Shown here: positions 17,425 to 27,734 of the stretch, one piece after another
Position numbering within the stretch: position 1 is the stretch's first letter
Layout of the letters: each line of letters begins with the position of its first letter
Assembly (NCBI RefSeq): GCF_008806325.1
Contig: NZ_WACR01000001.1
Coordinates: 248,001-312,000 of the forward strand
Length of the DNA stretch: 64,000 nt
Reading direction: 5' to 3'
Source of the DNA: Salibacter halophilus
GTDB taxonomy: Bacteria; Bacteroidota; Bacteroidia; Flavobacteriales_G; Salibacteraceae
The notes under the pieces: model-generated
What the model saw: only the letters and a program-made list of their open reading frames with translations
What the model was told of the DNA's origin: nothing
The model's database searches: none
Position numbers and translations under genes: made by a program

Positions 17425-18693
17425 TTAAGGAATAACCTGAATGGTTCCACCATACGATTCTCGCTGTCCTTCGTAATAAACGACTGCCCGCCAAAAGAAC
17501 ACGAGTTGTGTCCTGTTAAAACTATCTATGTTGCGCGGACCTTCCCATTTCTTGGATGGATCTGAGGTTCTGAATACAACATTATTACTTTGATCGAGTA
17601 CTTCTAACTCAAAGCGGTATGCCGGATTTTCCAGCGCAACCGGCAACCACGTATCGTTTTTACCATCTCCGTTAGGCGTGAATGCATCAGGAGCGAGCAA
17701 GTTATACGATTCTTCAACAAAGATTACCTGTTGATTGGTATCAGCACAACCCGCATCATTTGATGTGATAAGGCTCGCGTTGTAACTTCCTTTTTTCAAT
17801 AAGAAAACAGAAGTACTTTCATCCTTTGATACAATTTCATCGTTGAGCAACCACTTGTATGAAGCACCACCCGAACCGGTATTTTCAAAGTTGTAATGTG
17901 GTCGGCCGCCATCAATAAGGTCTTTTGAATATGTGAAATTTGCTGTTGGTTTTCCTTTCACTTCAACTTCAATCGGTTCAGTTTCACCAGTTGAATAAAC
18001 CGCTACGAGATTTTTCGTTCCTTCATCAGCAAAAGACAATGAATGTTCATCATAAACTCGTCCACGGCTGTCTTTCAATTTGAAATCTGTACCGTTACTC
18101 AATTCAAATGAAACCTTTTCACCTTTACACACAACAGATTTTGAAACCGTCAAAATTGGAGTTTCGGTCTCTGTTTGCTGTGGCGAGTTCTGCGTGTTTT
18201 CAGTAACTACCGAATTGTTTTCACGGTCAGAGCCAACTTCGTTTTCCGCCTGCTTTTCATTTTCAGAAACGGGCTCAGAGGTTTCAGTCGTTGATTTCGT
18301 CTCGCTGTTCACTTCTGATTTTTCATCAGTCTGCAATTTAGCTGGTTCTGACGATGAAGCAACATCATTTTCAATTGACTCTTCAACCTTGCTTTCCTGA
18401 TTTTCAACTTCATCAGATTGCTGATTTATTTCAGCCACCTGCTCAGTTTGGGTATCAGGATTGGTGCTCGGTTCTGACCATTCATAATTCACTGCAAAAC
18501 CAATTGCTGCAGCAACTAAGGCCAACAACCCGAATTTCAGTGCTGAAGAGCCGGCTTTAGGTCCTGCATTTCCAGAACCTGCGGCATCCATTCGCTGTTG
18601 AAGATCATCCCAGGCGTTATCCCTACGAGGCCCCTCGTAGTTCTCCATCGCCTTTCTGACTTCCTTTTCAAAATTATTTAGTTCGTTACTCAT
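17425..18693 (-). CDS. Membrane protein with anti-sigma-like N-terminus and gliding/T9SS-type C-terminal domain
   Basis: The protein is 422 residues. Residues 1-48 are cytoplasmic, with a Bacteroidota anti-sigma-like pattern (FEKEVRKAMENYEGPRRDNAWDDLQ). A single membrane helix spans 52-69. Residues 75-180 are a Glu/Ser/Thr-rich linker, 180-330 PKD-like beta domains, and 331-422 a gliding-motility-associated C-terminal domain with AFTPNGDGKND (337-347). It is the second gene after an ECF sigma factor, overlapping it by 4 bases, so it probably restrains that sigma factor while sensing something in the periplasm. No cleavable signal peptide is present, which is unusual for proteins carrying this C-terminal domain. 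The linker carries two 11-mer copies. Confidence 0.75.
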   Translation of the reverse strand: MSNELNNFEKEVRKAMENYEGPRRDNAWDDLQQRMDAAGSGNAGPKAGSSALKFGLLALVAAAIGFAVNYEWSEPSTNPDTQTEQVAEINQQSDEVENQESKVEESIENDVASSSEPAKLQTDEKSEVNSETKSTTETSEPVSENEKQAENEVGSDRENNSVVTENTQNSPQQTETETPILTVSKSVVCKGEKVSFELSNGTDFKLKDSRGRVYDEHSLSFADEGTKNLVAVYSTGETEPIEVEVKGKPTANFTYSKDLIDGGRPHYNFENTGSGGASYKWLLNDEIVSKDESTSVFLLKKGSYNASLITSNDAGCADTNQQVIFVEESYNLLAPDAFTPNGDGKNDTWLPVALENPAYRFELEVLDQSNNVVFRTSDPSKKWEGPRNIDSFNRTQLVFFWRAVVYYEGQRESYGGTIQVIP

Positions 18694-19253
18694 CTATGAT
18701 GAATCGTTTTCAGTTGTTCTTTTAGTTTATGTTTCGCTTTTGACAGGTTCGATTTTGACGTTCCTGTACTAATTCCCAACAATTCTCCAATTTCCTTGTG
18801 GGAATAATCTTCGATCACGTACAAATTAAAAACGGCTCGATAAGCCGGTGGTAAATCCTGAATGGCTTCCATCACGCGTTCGCGTTCTGAAAAAAGTGTT
18901 TCGTTCCATTCAATTTCATCGTTGTCATCGGCCTCAAGCCAGTCGTAATCTGTATCATCAATACTTATGTGATCAAACTTTCTTTTTCGCACAACATCAA
19001 TGGCCGTGTTGACGATTACTCGTCTTACCCAACCTTCAAAAGAACCGTTACCATCGTACTTTTCAAGGTTTAGAAAGACTTTTATAAATCCTTCCTGCAA
19101 CACATCCCATGCCTTATCCTTATCACCAATATAGCGCAGGCAGCTACCGTACATTTTGGGATACAAAGACTCGTAAACCTTTCGTTGAGCTTGTTTATCT
19201 CCCTTACGGCAACTGTCGATAAGATTTGCATAATTTGGTTGCTCCACGCTCAT
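18690..19253 (-). CDS. ECF-type RNA polymerase sigma factor
   Basis: The 187-residue protein has sigma region 2 (CLRYIGDKDKAWDVLQEGFIKVFLNL, near 37-62) with the following EGWVRRVIVNTAIDVVRKRK, and region 4 (LPPAYRAVFNLYVIEDYSHKEIGELLGISTGTSKSNLSKAKHKLK, near 134-178). An acidic insert links the two. It directs RNA polymerase to a dedicated regulon, likely envelope-related given its membrane partner encoded downstream with a 4-base overlap. Similarity to the SigP-type regulators of type IX secretion is possible but cannot be decided here. Confidence 0.93.
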   Translation of the reverse strand: MSVEQPNYANLIDSCRKGDKQAQRKVYESLYPKMYGSCLRYIGDKDKAWDVLQEGFIKVFLNLEKYDGNGSFEGWVRRVIVNTAIDVVRKRKFDHISIDDTDYDWLEADDNDEIEWNETLFSERERVMEAIQDLPPAYRAVFNLYVIEDYSHKEIGELLGISTGTSKSNLSKAKHKLKEQLKTIHHR

Positions 19254-19374
19254 TGTTGTTGATTTAATGACGCATTTTTGCTGAAGGGTTGCTTAAAGCG
19301 AAGGTTAATTTGTGACTAAATTAACATTCATTTCAGTAATCCGTTCGTTATGTGTTTTTAATAATTGGGGTTTT

Positions 19375-19382
19375 TACCTTTG
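19375..19382 (+). promoter_or_regulatory. relA/spoT -7 promoter element
   Basis: TACCTTTG, full match to TAnnTTTG, 6 bases before ATG 19389, implying a nearly leaderless mRNA. Confidence 0.55.
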
Positions 19383-19388
19383 CCTGCC

Positions 19389-21593
19389 ATGAGTACTGAA
19401 GTTCAAATAGACGAAGAAGCTGAAAAAAAAGCAATCATCAGGGAATACCGCAGATTGCTGCGAGCTGCCAATGTGAAAAAGGGCGATAAAGATTTTTCCC
19501 TCATCAGGAAAGCTTTTGATATTGCCCGTGAGGCACACAATGATGTGAGGAGAAAATCGGGTGAGGCGTATATTTTTCACCCGCTCGCAGTTGCGCGAAT
19601 CGTTGCTGAAGACATGGGCCTCGGTACAACTTCAATCGCCTGTGCGCTTCTCCACGATGTTGTGGAAGATACCGATCTCGAAATCGAGGATATTGAGGAT
19701 TTATTCAGCGAAAAGATCGCGCGCATCATTGACGGACTCACAAAAATCGAGGAAGTATTTGAACAGGGCGCTTCGCTACAAGCTGAAAACTTCAGGAAAA
19801 TCATCCTCACACTTGCCGATGATGTACGTGTTATTTTGATCAAGCTCGCTGACCGACTCCACAACATGCGCACACTCGATCACATGCGCAAAGACAAGCA
19901 GCTCAAAATTGCATCCGAAACGCTTTACATATACGCTCCGCTAGCTCATCGTCTCGGACTGTACAACATTAAAAGCGAGCTGGAAGATTTAGCACTCAAG
20001 TACAAAATACCGAGTGTTTACAAAGATATTTCCACAAAACTGCAAAAGACCAAGGCGGTCAGAACCAGATTCATCAACCGCTTTACTTTACCAATTCGCA
20101 GAGAACTGGATAAAATCGGTATAAAATACGAAGTGAAAAGTCGTACCAAATCGATTTACTCCATTTGGAATAAGATGCGCGGCAAGAATATTCCGTTCGA
20201 GGAAGTGTACGACTTATTCGCCATCCGCGTCATCATCAACACCCCACTCGACCGTGAAAAGGCAGATTGCTGGAAAGTGTATTCTGTCATCACCGATTTT
20301 TACCAGCCAAACCCCGATCGACTTCGCGATTGGATTTCAACTCCAAAAGCCAACGGATACGAGAGTTTGCATACAACGGTAATGTCACCAACCGGAAAGT
20401 GGGTTGAAGTGCAAATCCGATCAAAACGGATGGATGAAATTGCCGAAAAGGGATATGCCGCTCACTGGAAATACAAAGAGGACAGCCAGCACGAAGGTGC
20501 ACTTGACGAATGGATTTCACGCGTGAGAGAAGTTCTTGAAAGTCCGGAGACAAACGCTGTCGATTTCATCGATGATTTCAAACTCAACCTGTTTGCCAAA
20601 GAGATATTTGTCTTTACGCCAAAAGGAGACATCAAGTCATTGCCTCACAATGCTACTGCCCTCGACTTTGCTTACGAAATTCACACAGAGCTGGGCAACA
20701 GATGTGTAGGTGCTAAGGTGAACCAAAAACTGGTTCCAATCAGTCACCCGCTAGACAGTGGTGATCAGGTACAAATTGTGACTTCTAAAGCGCAAACACC
20801 AAAATTCGAATGGCTCGATTTTGTGGTTACAGCAAAAGCCAAATCCTCGATCAAAGCTTCAATTCGCGAAGAGAAAAGGAAAGTTGGAAGGAAAGGGCGC
20901 AAAATGCTGGAAGCAACTTTCAAAGAATTAGGTATTGAATTCAACGATCAGAACCTGCACACCCTCACGCAAATTCACAAAATCAGCGGAAAACTGGAAC
21001 TGTTCTACCGCGTTGGAAACGGTTCAATCGATCCGGCTGAAATTGGAAAACTGACAGTTCACAACGGATTTATTCAGCAGCGCAGCAAAACGAAAAAGAA
21101 CGCGAAAAGCCTTGAGGAAATCGTACAAAAAACCCGCGGGAAGAAAGATCCACTGGTTCTGAGTACAAACCAAAAACAACTCAATTACAAGCTTTCTACT
21201 TGTTGTAATCCAATTCCGGGCGATGATGTGGTCGGGTTTATCACCAATGACGGAACCATCTACATCCACCGCACAAACTGCCCAAATGTGGTTCCGATCA
21301 TGTCAAACTACGGTTACCGGGTTGTAAAAGCAAAATGGGACAAAAAAGAAGCTGTTTCCTTTCTTGCCGGTATCCAGATGAATGGTTTTGACAGAACGGG
21401 AATTGTCAACGACATAACGAAAGTGATATCAAATGAAATGAACGTGAGTATGCGTTCCATCTCATTTGACAACAATGACGGAGTATTTGAAGGGAAAGTA
21501 TTCGTTTATGTGAACGACACGTCACATCTCAAAAACCTGCAGGATAAACTCCGTAATGTTGAGGGAGTTATGAAGGTCAACCGCATTGAGTAA
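19389..21593 (+). CDS. spoT: Bifunctional (p)ppGpp synthetase/hydrolase
   Basis: The protein is 734 residues from ATG 19389; a TTG start 24 bases earlier would lie inside the promoter. An HD hydrolase domain with [10 protein letters not shown] (H89, D90) is followed by the synthetase domain ([43 protein letters not shown]), a TGS domain ([25 protein letters not shown]) and a C-terminal ACT domain. Both activities look intact, so it can make and degrade the stringent-response alarmone. Rel/RelA is an alternative name for the same family. Followed by fur with its own promoter. Confidence 0.95.
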   Translation: MSTEVQIDEEAEKKAIIREYRRLLRAANVKKGDKDFSLIRKAFDIAREAHNDVRRKSGEAYIFHPLAVARIVAEDMGLGTTSIACALLHDVVEDTDLEIEDIEDLFSEKIARIIDGLTKIEEVFEQGASLQAENFRKIILTLADDVRVILIKLADRLHNMRTLDHMRKDKQLKIASETLYIYAPLAHRLGLYNIKSELEDLALKYKIPSVYKDISTKLQKTKAVRTRFINRFTLPIRRELDKIGIKYEVKSRTKSIYSIWNKMRGKNIPFEEVYDLFAIRVIINTPLDREKADCWKVYSVITDFYQPNPDRLRDWISTPKANGYESLHTTVMSPTGKWVEVQIRSKRMDEIAEKGYAAHWKYKEDSQHEGALDEWISRVREVLESPETNAVDFIDDFKLNLFAKEIFVFTPKGDIKSLPHNATALDFAYEIHTELGNRCVGAKVNQKLVPISHPLDSGDQVQIVTSKAQTPKFEWLDFVVTAKAKSSIKASIREEKRKVGRKGRKMLEATFKELGIEFNDQNLHTLTQIHKISGKLELFYRVGNGSIDPAEIGKLTVHNGFIQQRSKTKKNAKSLEEIVQKTRGKKDPLVLSTNQKQLNYKLSTCCNPIPGDDVVGFITNDGTIYIHRTNCPNVVPIMSNYGYRVVKAKWDKKEAVSFLAGIQMNGFDRTGIVNDITKVISNEMNVSMRSISFDNNDGVFEGKVFVYVNDTSHLKNLQDKLRNVEGVMKVNRIE

Positions 21594-21611
21594 GAATCGC
21601 AATAAAATCAA

Positions 21612-21619
21612 TACCTTTG
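21612..21619 (+). promoter_or_regulatory. fur -7 promoter element
   Basis: TACCTTTG, full match to TAnnTTTG, 18 bases before ATG 21638; gives fur a start independent of relA/spoT. Confidence 0.5.
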
Positions 21620-21637
21620 TCAACTGAAGTTGAAAGC

Positions 21638-22126
21638 ATGTCAACACCAGAAGTAAAGGAAAAAGTAAAACAAATATTCTCGAGTTTCCTCGAGCAAAAC
21701 GGACACAGGAAAACACCTGAGCGTTTTGCTATCCTGGAGGAAATTTACAGCAACGATGGTCACTTTGATGTGGAGTCATTATACCTCCTCATGAAAAACA
21801 AAAACTATCGTGTTAGCCGTGCCACATTGTACAATACAATTGAGCTGTTGCTCGCCTGCAATCTCATCCGCAAGCACCAGTTTGGCAAGAACATGGCACA
21901 ATTCGAGAAATCGTACGAAAACAAACAGCACGATCACGTCATCGATGTTGATACGGGCGAAGTCCGCGAGTTTTGTGACCCGCGTATTCAGCTTATCAAA
22001 AACACCATTGCTGAGCACTTTGGAGCTGAAGTTTTACACCACTCGCTCAATCTCTACGCTCGCTTTCCTAAAGACGAAAACAAACAAAAAGACGACAAGG
22101 GAAATCAACCCGACTCAACAAAATAA
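21638..22126 (+). CDS. fur: Fur-family transcriptional regulator
   Basis: The protein is 162 residues from ATG 21638; a TTG start at 21617 would overlap the promoter. The winged-helix region ([12 protein letters not shown]...[20 protein letters not shown]) is followed by a metal-binding dimerisation part with the histidine-rich [16 protein letters not shown] and [16 protein letters not shown]. The CxxC structural zinc pairs found in many Fur proteins are absent; only single cysteines occur. It probably represses iron-uptake genes with Fe2+. The lysine-rich tail is variable. purA starts 12 bases downstream. Confidence 0.88.
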   Translation: MSTPEVKEKVKQIFSSFLEQNGHRKTPERFAILEEIYSNDGHFDVESLYLLMKNKNYRVSRATLYNTIELLLACNLIRKHQFGKNMAQFEKSYENKQHDHVIDVDTGEVREFCDPRIQLIKNTIAEHFGAEVLHHSLNLYARFPKDENKQKDDKGNQPDSTK

Positions 22127-22138
22127 TCCCGAACGATA

Positions 22139-23413
22139 ATGACAAAAGCAGACGTACTTCTCGGCCTACAATGGGGTGACGAAGGCAAAGGAAAAATTGT
22201 TGATGTACTCACACCTGAGTACGATATTATTGCCCGTTTCCAGGGCGGACCTAATGCCGGTCACACGCTGGAGTTCAACGAGATAAAACACGTTCTACAC
22301 ACAATTCCTTCCGGTATTTTTAGACCCGATACGCAGAATATCATCGGGAATGGTGTGGTGATTGATCCGGTTACACTGGCAATTGAAATCGACTCGTTGA
22401 AAGAACTCAACGTGGATGTGCAGGAAAGTATCCAGGTATCGAAAAAAGCACACCTCATTTTGCCAACTCACAGGTTGCTCGATGCTGCATCTGAACGAGC
22501 TAAGGGAAAAGAGAAAATCGGTTCTACGCTGAAAGGAATCGGTCCAACGTATATGGACAAAACAGGCCGTAACGGCTTGCGCGTGGGCGATATCATTGAA
22601 GAGAACTTCAAAGAGCGCTACGAAAACCTCAAATCAAAACACCTTGAGCTTCTCAAGAATTACGACTATCCGCTCGATGAGCTGGCCGATATGGAATCGG
22701 TATTTTTTGAAAGTGTGAACTCAATCCGTGAATTGACGCTGATCGACAGCGAGCATACTGTGAACAGGGCTATGACCGAAAACAAAAAAGTACTTGCAGA
22801 AGGTGCCCAGGGATCATTGCTCGATATCGACTTTGGTTCTTATCCTTTTGTGACTTCATCGAACACGATTTGTGCCGGAGCCTGTACAGGTCTTGGCATT
22901 GCGCCCAATAAAATCGGTGAGGTTTACGGCATTTTCAAAGCTTACTGTACGCGGGTTGGTAGCGGTCCGTTCCCTACTGAACTCTTTGATGAAGACGGAA
23001 AACGACTGGCGACTAAAGGTCACGAATTTGGTGCTACAACCGGCAGACCAAGACGTTGCGGATGGCTCGATATTCCGGCTCTCAAATACGCGATTATGCT
23101 CAACGGTGTAACGCAGCTCATCATGACGAAGGCTGATGTATTGAGTGCTTTTGACGAGATCAAAGTTTGTACACACTACAAATACAAAGGCGAAACGATC
23201 GATTATTTCCCTTACGATGTGCTCAACAATGAAGTAGAGCCAATTTGGAAATCGATGAAAGCGTGGCAAAAAGATCTCACAAATGTTACTTCAATTGATG
23301 AGTTGCCACAGGAGTTGATGGATTACGTAACCTATTTGGAACAGGAATTGCAGGTTCCGATCAAAATCATTTCTGTTGGCCCAAGACGTAGCCAAACACT
23401 ATTGAGAGATTAA
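22139..23413 (+). CDS. purA: Adenylosuccinate synthetase
   Basis: The 424-residue protein has GTP-binding GDEGKGK (13-19), the GPNAGHT segment (near 38), IGSTLKGIGPTYMDK and GATTGRPRRCGWLD, all diagnostic of PurA. It joins IMP and aspartate using GTP on the way to AMP; purB at 47893 catalyses the next step. Its stop overlaps the next gene in TAATG, so the pair is co-translated. Confidence 0.97.
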   Translation: MTKADVLLGLQWGDEGKGKIVDVLTPEYDIIARFQGGPNAGHTLEFNEIKHVLHTIPSGIFRPDTQNIIGNGVVIDPVTLAIEIDSLKELNVDVQESIQVSKKAHLILPTHRLLDAASERAKGKEKIGSTLKGIGPTYMDKTGRNGLRVGDIIEENFKERYENLKSKHLELLKNYDYPLDELADMESVFFESVNSIRELTLIDSEHTVNRAMTENKKVLAEGAQGSLLDIDFGSYPFVTSSNTICAGACTGLGIAPNKIGEVYGIFKAYCTRVGSGPFPTELFDEDGKRLATKGHEFGATTGRPRRCGWLDIPALKYAIMLNGVTQLIMTKADVLSAFDEIKVCTHYKYKGETIDYFPYDVLNNEVEPIWKSMKAWQKDLTNVTSIDELPQELMDYVTYLEQELQVPIKIISVGPRRSQTLLRD

Positions 23414-24960
23414 TGACAAAATCGCGGTACATAGAATTTTGGAGCTTGCTTTTACTGGTAAGCTCCTTTTTTTTGACTGCATCGGTTCACGGTCAGAACC
23501 GGGAAAAGATCAAGCTCATTTACGCCAAAGAAGCGATTATCGATAAAACCGGTGGTAAATCGGTGCGGAAATTAATTGGTGAGGTGGAATTCAAACACAA
23601 CCAAACCAAAATGTACTGCGATAGTGCCTACCTCTATCCTGAATCAAATTCACTGAGAGCATACAGCAATGTGCGAATTGTGAAAGGAGACTCGATCGAC
23701 TTAACAGGTGATTCACTCTATTACGATGGTAATTCTTCCTTCGCTGAGTTGCGCGGAAATATTACGCTCAATGATGGCAGCCAAAATCTGAGAACACAAT
23801 ACCTCGATTACGATGTGAGTAAAAACTTTGGCTACTATCAGGGTGGCGGCCTGGTTACAAATCTGAATGACAGTTCAACGCTCAAAAGTGACATCGGGTA
23901 TTACTATGCTGATAACGACAAATTCAAGTTTAAGAATAATGTGAAGATGGAAAGTGAGGATTACACGATTACATCAGACACGCTTGAATACGATCAAAAA
24001 GGAGATATCGTCTACTTTTTTGGTCCAACTGATATTGTTGGAGACTCATCGAGCATCTTTTGTAAACGCGGATTTTACAACCGAAAAACGGAAGACTCTG
24101 AGTTTGTTCGCGATGCTAAAATCGTCAACAAAGATCAGCAGATTGAGGGCGATAGCATTATCTACAACCAGGAAACACAAAACGGAGAAGTATTTGGAAA
24201 TTCGGTTCTGACCGATACCGTGAACAACATCATGCTCAAAAGCGACTACGCCTACCTCAACGGAACAGACAGTATTTCGTACGCTACCGGTAACTTGCTG
24301 ATGGAGCAACGCTACGAGGATGATACGCTGTACCTCCACTCTGACACGTTGTACACACTTTACGACTCTACCCGTGAACACCGCGTGATTCGCTCATACC
24401 ACAAAGTGAAATTTTTCAAGAGTGACATTCAGGGAAAATGCGATTCGCTGCTATACTCCACTGCAGACAGCACGATCAAGATGTTTATCGATCCGGTTAT
24501 TTGGTCTGATGCGAATCAAATGACGGGAACCACAATCACGATCAGAACCTTTGACGGCAATGTGGAGTCGCTTTTCATCGAAGATAAAGCGTTTATCGTA
24601 TCAATGCAGGACAGCACGAAACAGTTTTTCAACCAGGTAAAAGGGCGTACGCTGCTGGCTCATTTTAGGGATAACAAAGTTTACAAAATCGATGTCAACG
24701 GAAATGGCGAAACCATTTATTACGCTGAAGATGACGAGGACAAGGAAGCGATGGGCATGAACAGACTCGCTTGTTCTGAAATGACGGTTTACATGGACAG
24801 CAACCAAATCGATAACATCAGGTTTTACAACAAACCCGAGGCTACGCTGTACCCGCTAAAAGACCTCACCGATGAACTGCAGTTCTTCCGCTATTTTCAA
24901 TGGCGAGCTGCTGAGCGCCCCAAAAAACGCGAAGACGTTTTTATTTGGCGGGAGGAGTGA
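23413..24960 (+). CDS. OstA/LptA-like protein of lipopolysaccharide transport
   Basis: The 515-residue protein has a signal peptide ending near residue 28 (VHGQ) and then repetitive beta-strand units of the OstA/LptA type (AYLYPESNSLRAYSNVRIVKGDSIDLTGDSLYYDG). LptA-like beta-jellyrolls carry lipopolysaccharide across the periplasm. Its length suggests several jellyroll units, more than the short proteobacterial LptA. It probably works with the LptD-like protein at 37160. The 11-mer at 23491-23500 coincides with the signal cleavage region (HGQNRE). Confidence 0.82.
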   Translation: MTKSRYIEFWSLLLLVSSFFLTASVHGQNREKIKLIYAKEAIIDKTGGKSVRKLIGEVEFKHNQTKMYCDSAYLYPESNSLRAYSNVRIVKGDSIDLTGDSLYYDGNSSFAELRGNITLNDGSQNLRTQYLDYDVSKNFGYYQGGGLVTNLNDSSTLKSDIGYYYADNDKFKFKNNVKMESEDYTITSDTLEYDQKGDIVYFFGPTDIVGDSSSIFCKRGFYNRKTEDSEFVRDAKIVNKDQQIEGDSIIYNQETQNGEVFGNSVLTDTVNNIMLKSDYAYLNGTDSISYATGNLLMEQRYEDDTLYLHSDTLYTLYDSTREHRVIRSYHKVKFFKSDIQGKCDSLLYSTADSTIKMFIDPVIWSDANQMTGTTITIRTFDGNVESLFIEDKAFIVSMQDSTKQFFNQVKGRTLLAHFRDNKVYKIDVNGNGETIYYAEDDEDKEAMGMNRLACSEMTVYMDSNQIDNIRFYNKPEATLYPLKDLTDELQFFRYFQWRAAERPKKREDVFIWREE

Positions 24961-25017
24961 AGTCCTGGAATTTTGAATGATGGATTATGAGTTATACATC
25001 GAGAATTGAATATTTGA

Positions 25018-26268
25018 CTAATCTAAATTTCCTTTGAAAACCAAATATAATGGATAAAGATTTGAAAATTCAGTAAGAACTTTGTCAGTAATATTTTCCT
25101 CAGAAAATGAAAGGTTATTTGGATCATAATCTCGACCTATAACAAAATACTTTTTATAGTCATCGTCACGAGTAATCTTATATAATTGTGATGATGAATT
25201 GATATTACCTATTAAGTATTTCCCTCCACTTAAATCACTTGGTTGAATCCAATAATCATCATTTAATTCATTTAATTTCATATAGAATAACTCCCTAAAC
25301 TCTTTTTCTTGCATTAGCTTCTTAAACCTAACACGCTCAGCTATTCCTCCTTTTTTATCTTTTCCTACAACTAACCAAATACCAATCTTGTTTGGTCTTA
25401 AAATGATTTGAATTCTGGGGTGATTTAAAAAAGATCCTCCTTGTAGTTCATCTTTTGAAAAGCCATAATGCAACCACATAGAAGCTAAATCTTTATTCGT
25501 AAAGTTTTTCCTATAAATATGCGAAGAAACTATATTTTGAGGATGGTAATGTGGATGTAAATCATGAAGATGAAATTCATTGAACCTATCTACTATTGAA
25601 TAATGAAGCTGTTTAAACTTCTCTTTTACCTTTTTCCTTTGTTCATTGGCTTTATCTCCATAGTCATTCCAGTAAATAGATTGATAGGCATCAAAGTGCT
25701 CTTGTTTAAAGAATTGATTATCATCAACCTGAGTGTTTGTAGTTAAGGGCTCTTTCGAAAGAAAGTCGTTTAAATCAGCCTTTTCACGATATGCTCTTTG
25801 TTTAGATCTATCGAAGAACTTTTTATAATCCTCTACAAATTGAGTGGTAATCGGTTTTGATGTAGAATACACTTCTTGAAACCAATCTACTAATAAATTA
25901 CATTGATTTTGATCATCTACTCTTGCACTGACTTCTACATTTTTCTCTAGACCTCCATCTGTAGTATTGGCAGAGCCAATAAAGGCAACAAGCTTCTGAT
26001 CAATTTTAAGGATGTAAACTTTAGGATGAAAAATGGTTGATCCCAGAACTACTCTACCAACCCTATAGTTATGAGCCATCAAAAATTGATTAAGAATGAC
26101 TGGATCGGTTGGAAGATGAACACCGATAAGGTATTTTCTATAACAGTCCTCTGGCAATAAACCCTCAATAAAACTAAAAGCACCTTTTTTAATTAGAGCC
26201 GAAGCAACATATACTTGCTGTGCTTTAGGCAGTAATTGCTCTAGCTCTTTTTTAAGGTTTAAGATCAT
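25018..26268 (-). CDS. Phospholipase D-fold nuclease of the defence operon
   Basis: The protein is 416 residues. One HKD motif is visible in the N-terminal third: H81-x-K83, D90, then GSAN (98-101) followed by TTDGGL. A single HKD motif per chain implies a dimeric active site, as in PLD-type restriction nucleases of the BfiI/NgoFVII kind. The C-terminal two thirds are charged and not recognised; they may bind DNA. It is the last gene of the hsdS-ATPase-HNH-hsdM operon, overlapping hsdM by 4 bases. In the absence of hsdR it is a candidate effector nuclease. Its AT-rich composition contrasts with the neighbouring core genes. Confidence 0.8.
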   Translation of the reverse strand: MILNLKKELEQLLPKAQQVYVASALIKKGAFSFIEGLLPEDCYRKYLIGVHLPTDPVILNQFLMAHNYRVGRVVLGSTIFHPKVYILKIDQKLVAFIGSANTTDGGLEKNVEVSARVDDQNQCNLLVDWFQEVYSTSKPITTQFVEDYKKFFDRSKQRAYREKADLNDFLSKEPLTTNTQVDDNQFFKQEHFDAYQSIYWNDYGDKANEQRKKVKEKFKQLHYSIVDRFNEFHLHDLHPHYHPQNIVSSHIYRKNFTNKDLASMWLHYGFSKDELQGGSFLNHPRIQIILRPNKIGIWLVVGKDKKGGIAERVRFKKLMQEKEFRELFYMKLNELNDDYWIQPSDLSGGKYLIGNINSSSQLYKITRDDDYKKYFVIGRDYDPNNLSFSEENITDKVLTEFSNLYPLYLVFKGNLD

Positions 26269-27734
26269 TCTTCATTCAAGTTATCCCGTACATTTTTGAA
26301 GTTTTCTAAAGCACTCTGAATATTTTCTATAATCTCGTCAAGAATGACATCCGGTTCGGGTAGATTGTCTAAATCAATTACACTGGCATCTCTCAGCCAG
26401 AAAATATCCATATTGGTTTTGTTCCTTGACACAATATCATCATAGGTGTATTTTCTCCAACGACCCTCCGGATTTTCTTCGTTCCAGGTTTCTTCCCGGT
26501 CATCAATCTGACCAACCTTGTAACAGTCAACAAAATCCTTCAAATCATTATAGGTTAAGGGATTCTTTTTCGGGGTGTGATGCACATTGGTTCTGTAATC
26601 GTAAAACCATATTTCATCGGTTCCTATTTCTTTTGCAGGTTCTTTTTCCTCAAAAAACAGCACGTTTGATTTTACTCCCTGGGCGTAAAAAATACCAGTT
26701 GGAAGCCTTAGAACTGTGTGAAGATTCATTTCTTTAAGTAGTTCCTTTCTAATGGTTTCTCCTGCACCTCCTTCAAACAAAACATTATCCGGAAGTACTA
26801 CTGCAGCACGTCCTTTCTCATTAAGCATTGAAGCAATGTGTTGTAAAAAAGAAAGCTGTTTATTGCTCGTAGTTACCCAAAAGTCATCTCTGTAAAAATA
26901 TCTTTCCTTTTTAGCTTGCTCTTTATCTATTGTTGGAACATCACTACTACTTTTTCCAAAAGGAGGGTTAGCTAAGACAATGTCAAAATGCTCTTTTGCT
27001 TTTCCATTTTCATCTATGAACTTCAGACTATCCGTTACTAAAATATCCGGTGTTTCTTCCAGGTCTCCAATACCGTGTAAATAAAGGTTCATTAAGCAAA
27101 GACGAGCTGTGGCATTTTCAATTTCCCATCCATGAAACATTTCGAATTTTATAAATTCCTTTTGCTTTTCTGATAAGCCAGAAATTGTCTCCAAAAACTC
27201 TAAAGCTCCCAGAAAAAAACCTCCCGTACCACATGAAGGGTCAGCTATTGTTTCACTTGGCCTTGGTTGCGTGCATTCCACCATTGCCTGTATTACAGGT
27301 CTTGGTGTAAAGTATTGACCTGCGCCACTGTTTTCTGCATTTTTTTGTAAAAGTGACTCGTAGATTTCACCCTTTATATCTACTTCTGTGGAAGACCAAT
27401 CTTCATCATCAATAAGCTTAATCAATCTTTTCAACTTAGCAGAATCATGGATTTTGTTTCTGGCTCCAGAAAATATCTTTTTCAGCATGCCTCCAGATTC
27501 AGCTAGTTTTAAAAGTGTTTGTTCATACTTATCTTGTAACTCACCTCCAGTTAGCCTCTTTAGAGTTCTCCATTCGTATATGTCTGGTAGTTTATATTTA
27601 GACTGGTTTTCATCAGCCATTTTTAGAAACAGCAAATAAGTGAGCTGTTCTAAGTAGTCATTGTAGCCTAAGCCATCATCTCTGAGGGTATCACAAAATG
27701 ACCATATTTTTTGTGCTATGTTATTTGTTGTCAT
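26265..27734 (-). CDS. hsdM: Type I restriction-modification DNA methyltransferase subunit
   Basis: A 489-residue N6-adenine methyltransferase with an N-terminal HsdM helical domain, SAM-binding ADPSCGTGGF (164-173) and catalytic NPPFG (256-260). It should methylate adenine with specificity supplied by HsdS. Length is normal for HsdM. In the operon hsdS lies two genes upstream rather than adjacent; an ATPase and an HNH protein gene separate them. It overlaps both neighbours by 4 bases. Confidence 0.95.
   Translation of the reverse strand: MTTNNIAQKIWSFCDTLRDDGLGYNDYLEQLTYLLFLKMADENQSKYKLPDIYEWRTLKRLTGGELQDKYEQTLLKLAESGGMLKKIFSGARNKIHDSAKLKRLIKLIDDEDWSSTEVDIKGEIYESLLQKNAENSGAGQYFTPRPVIQAMVECTQPRPSETIADPSCGTGGFFLGALEFLETISGLSEKQKEFIKFEMFHGWEIENATARLCLMNLYLHGIGDLEETPDILVTDSLKFIDENGKAKEHFDIVLANPPFGKSSSDVPTIDKEQAKKERYFYRDDFWVTTSNKQLSFLQHIASMLNEKGRAAVVLPDNVLFEGGAGETIRKELLKEMNLHTVLRLPTGIFYAQGVKSNVLFFEEKEPAKEIGTDEIWFYDYRTNVHHTPKKNPLTYNDLKDFVDCYKVGQIDDREETWNEENPEGRWRKYTYDDIVSRNKTNMDIFWLRDASVIDLDNLPEPDVILDEIIENIQSALENFKNVRDNLNEE

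Noticed and set aside
18080-18400. 106-residue Ser/Phe-rich open frame opposite the anti-sigma-like gene
   Set aside because: It is the antisense of the Glu-rich linker, which explains the biased composition.
22856-23269. 137-residue open frame opposite purA
   Set aside because: Antisense to highly conserved purA sequence; composition is that of a shadow frame.
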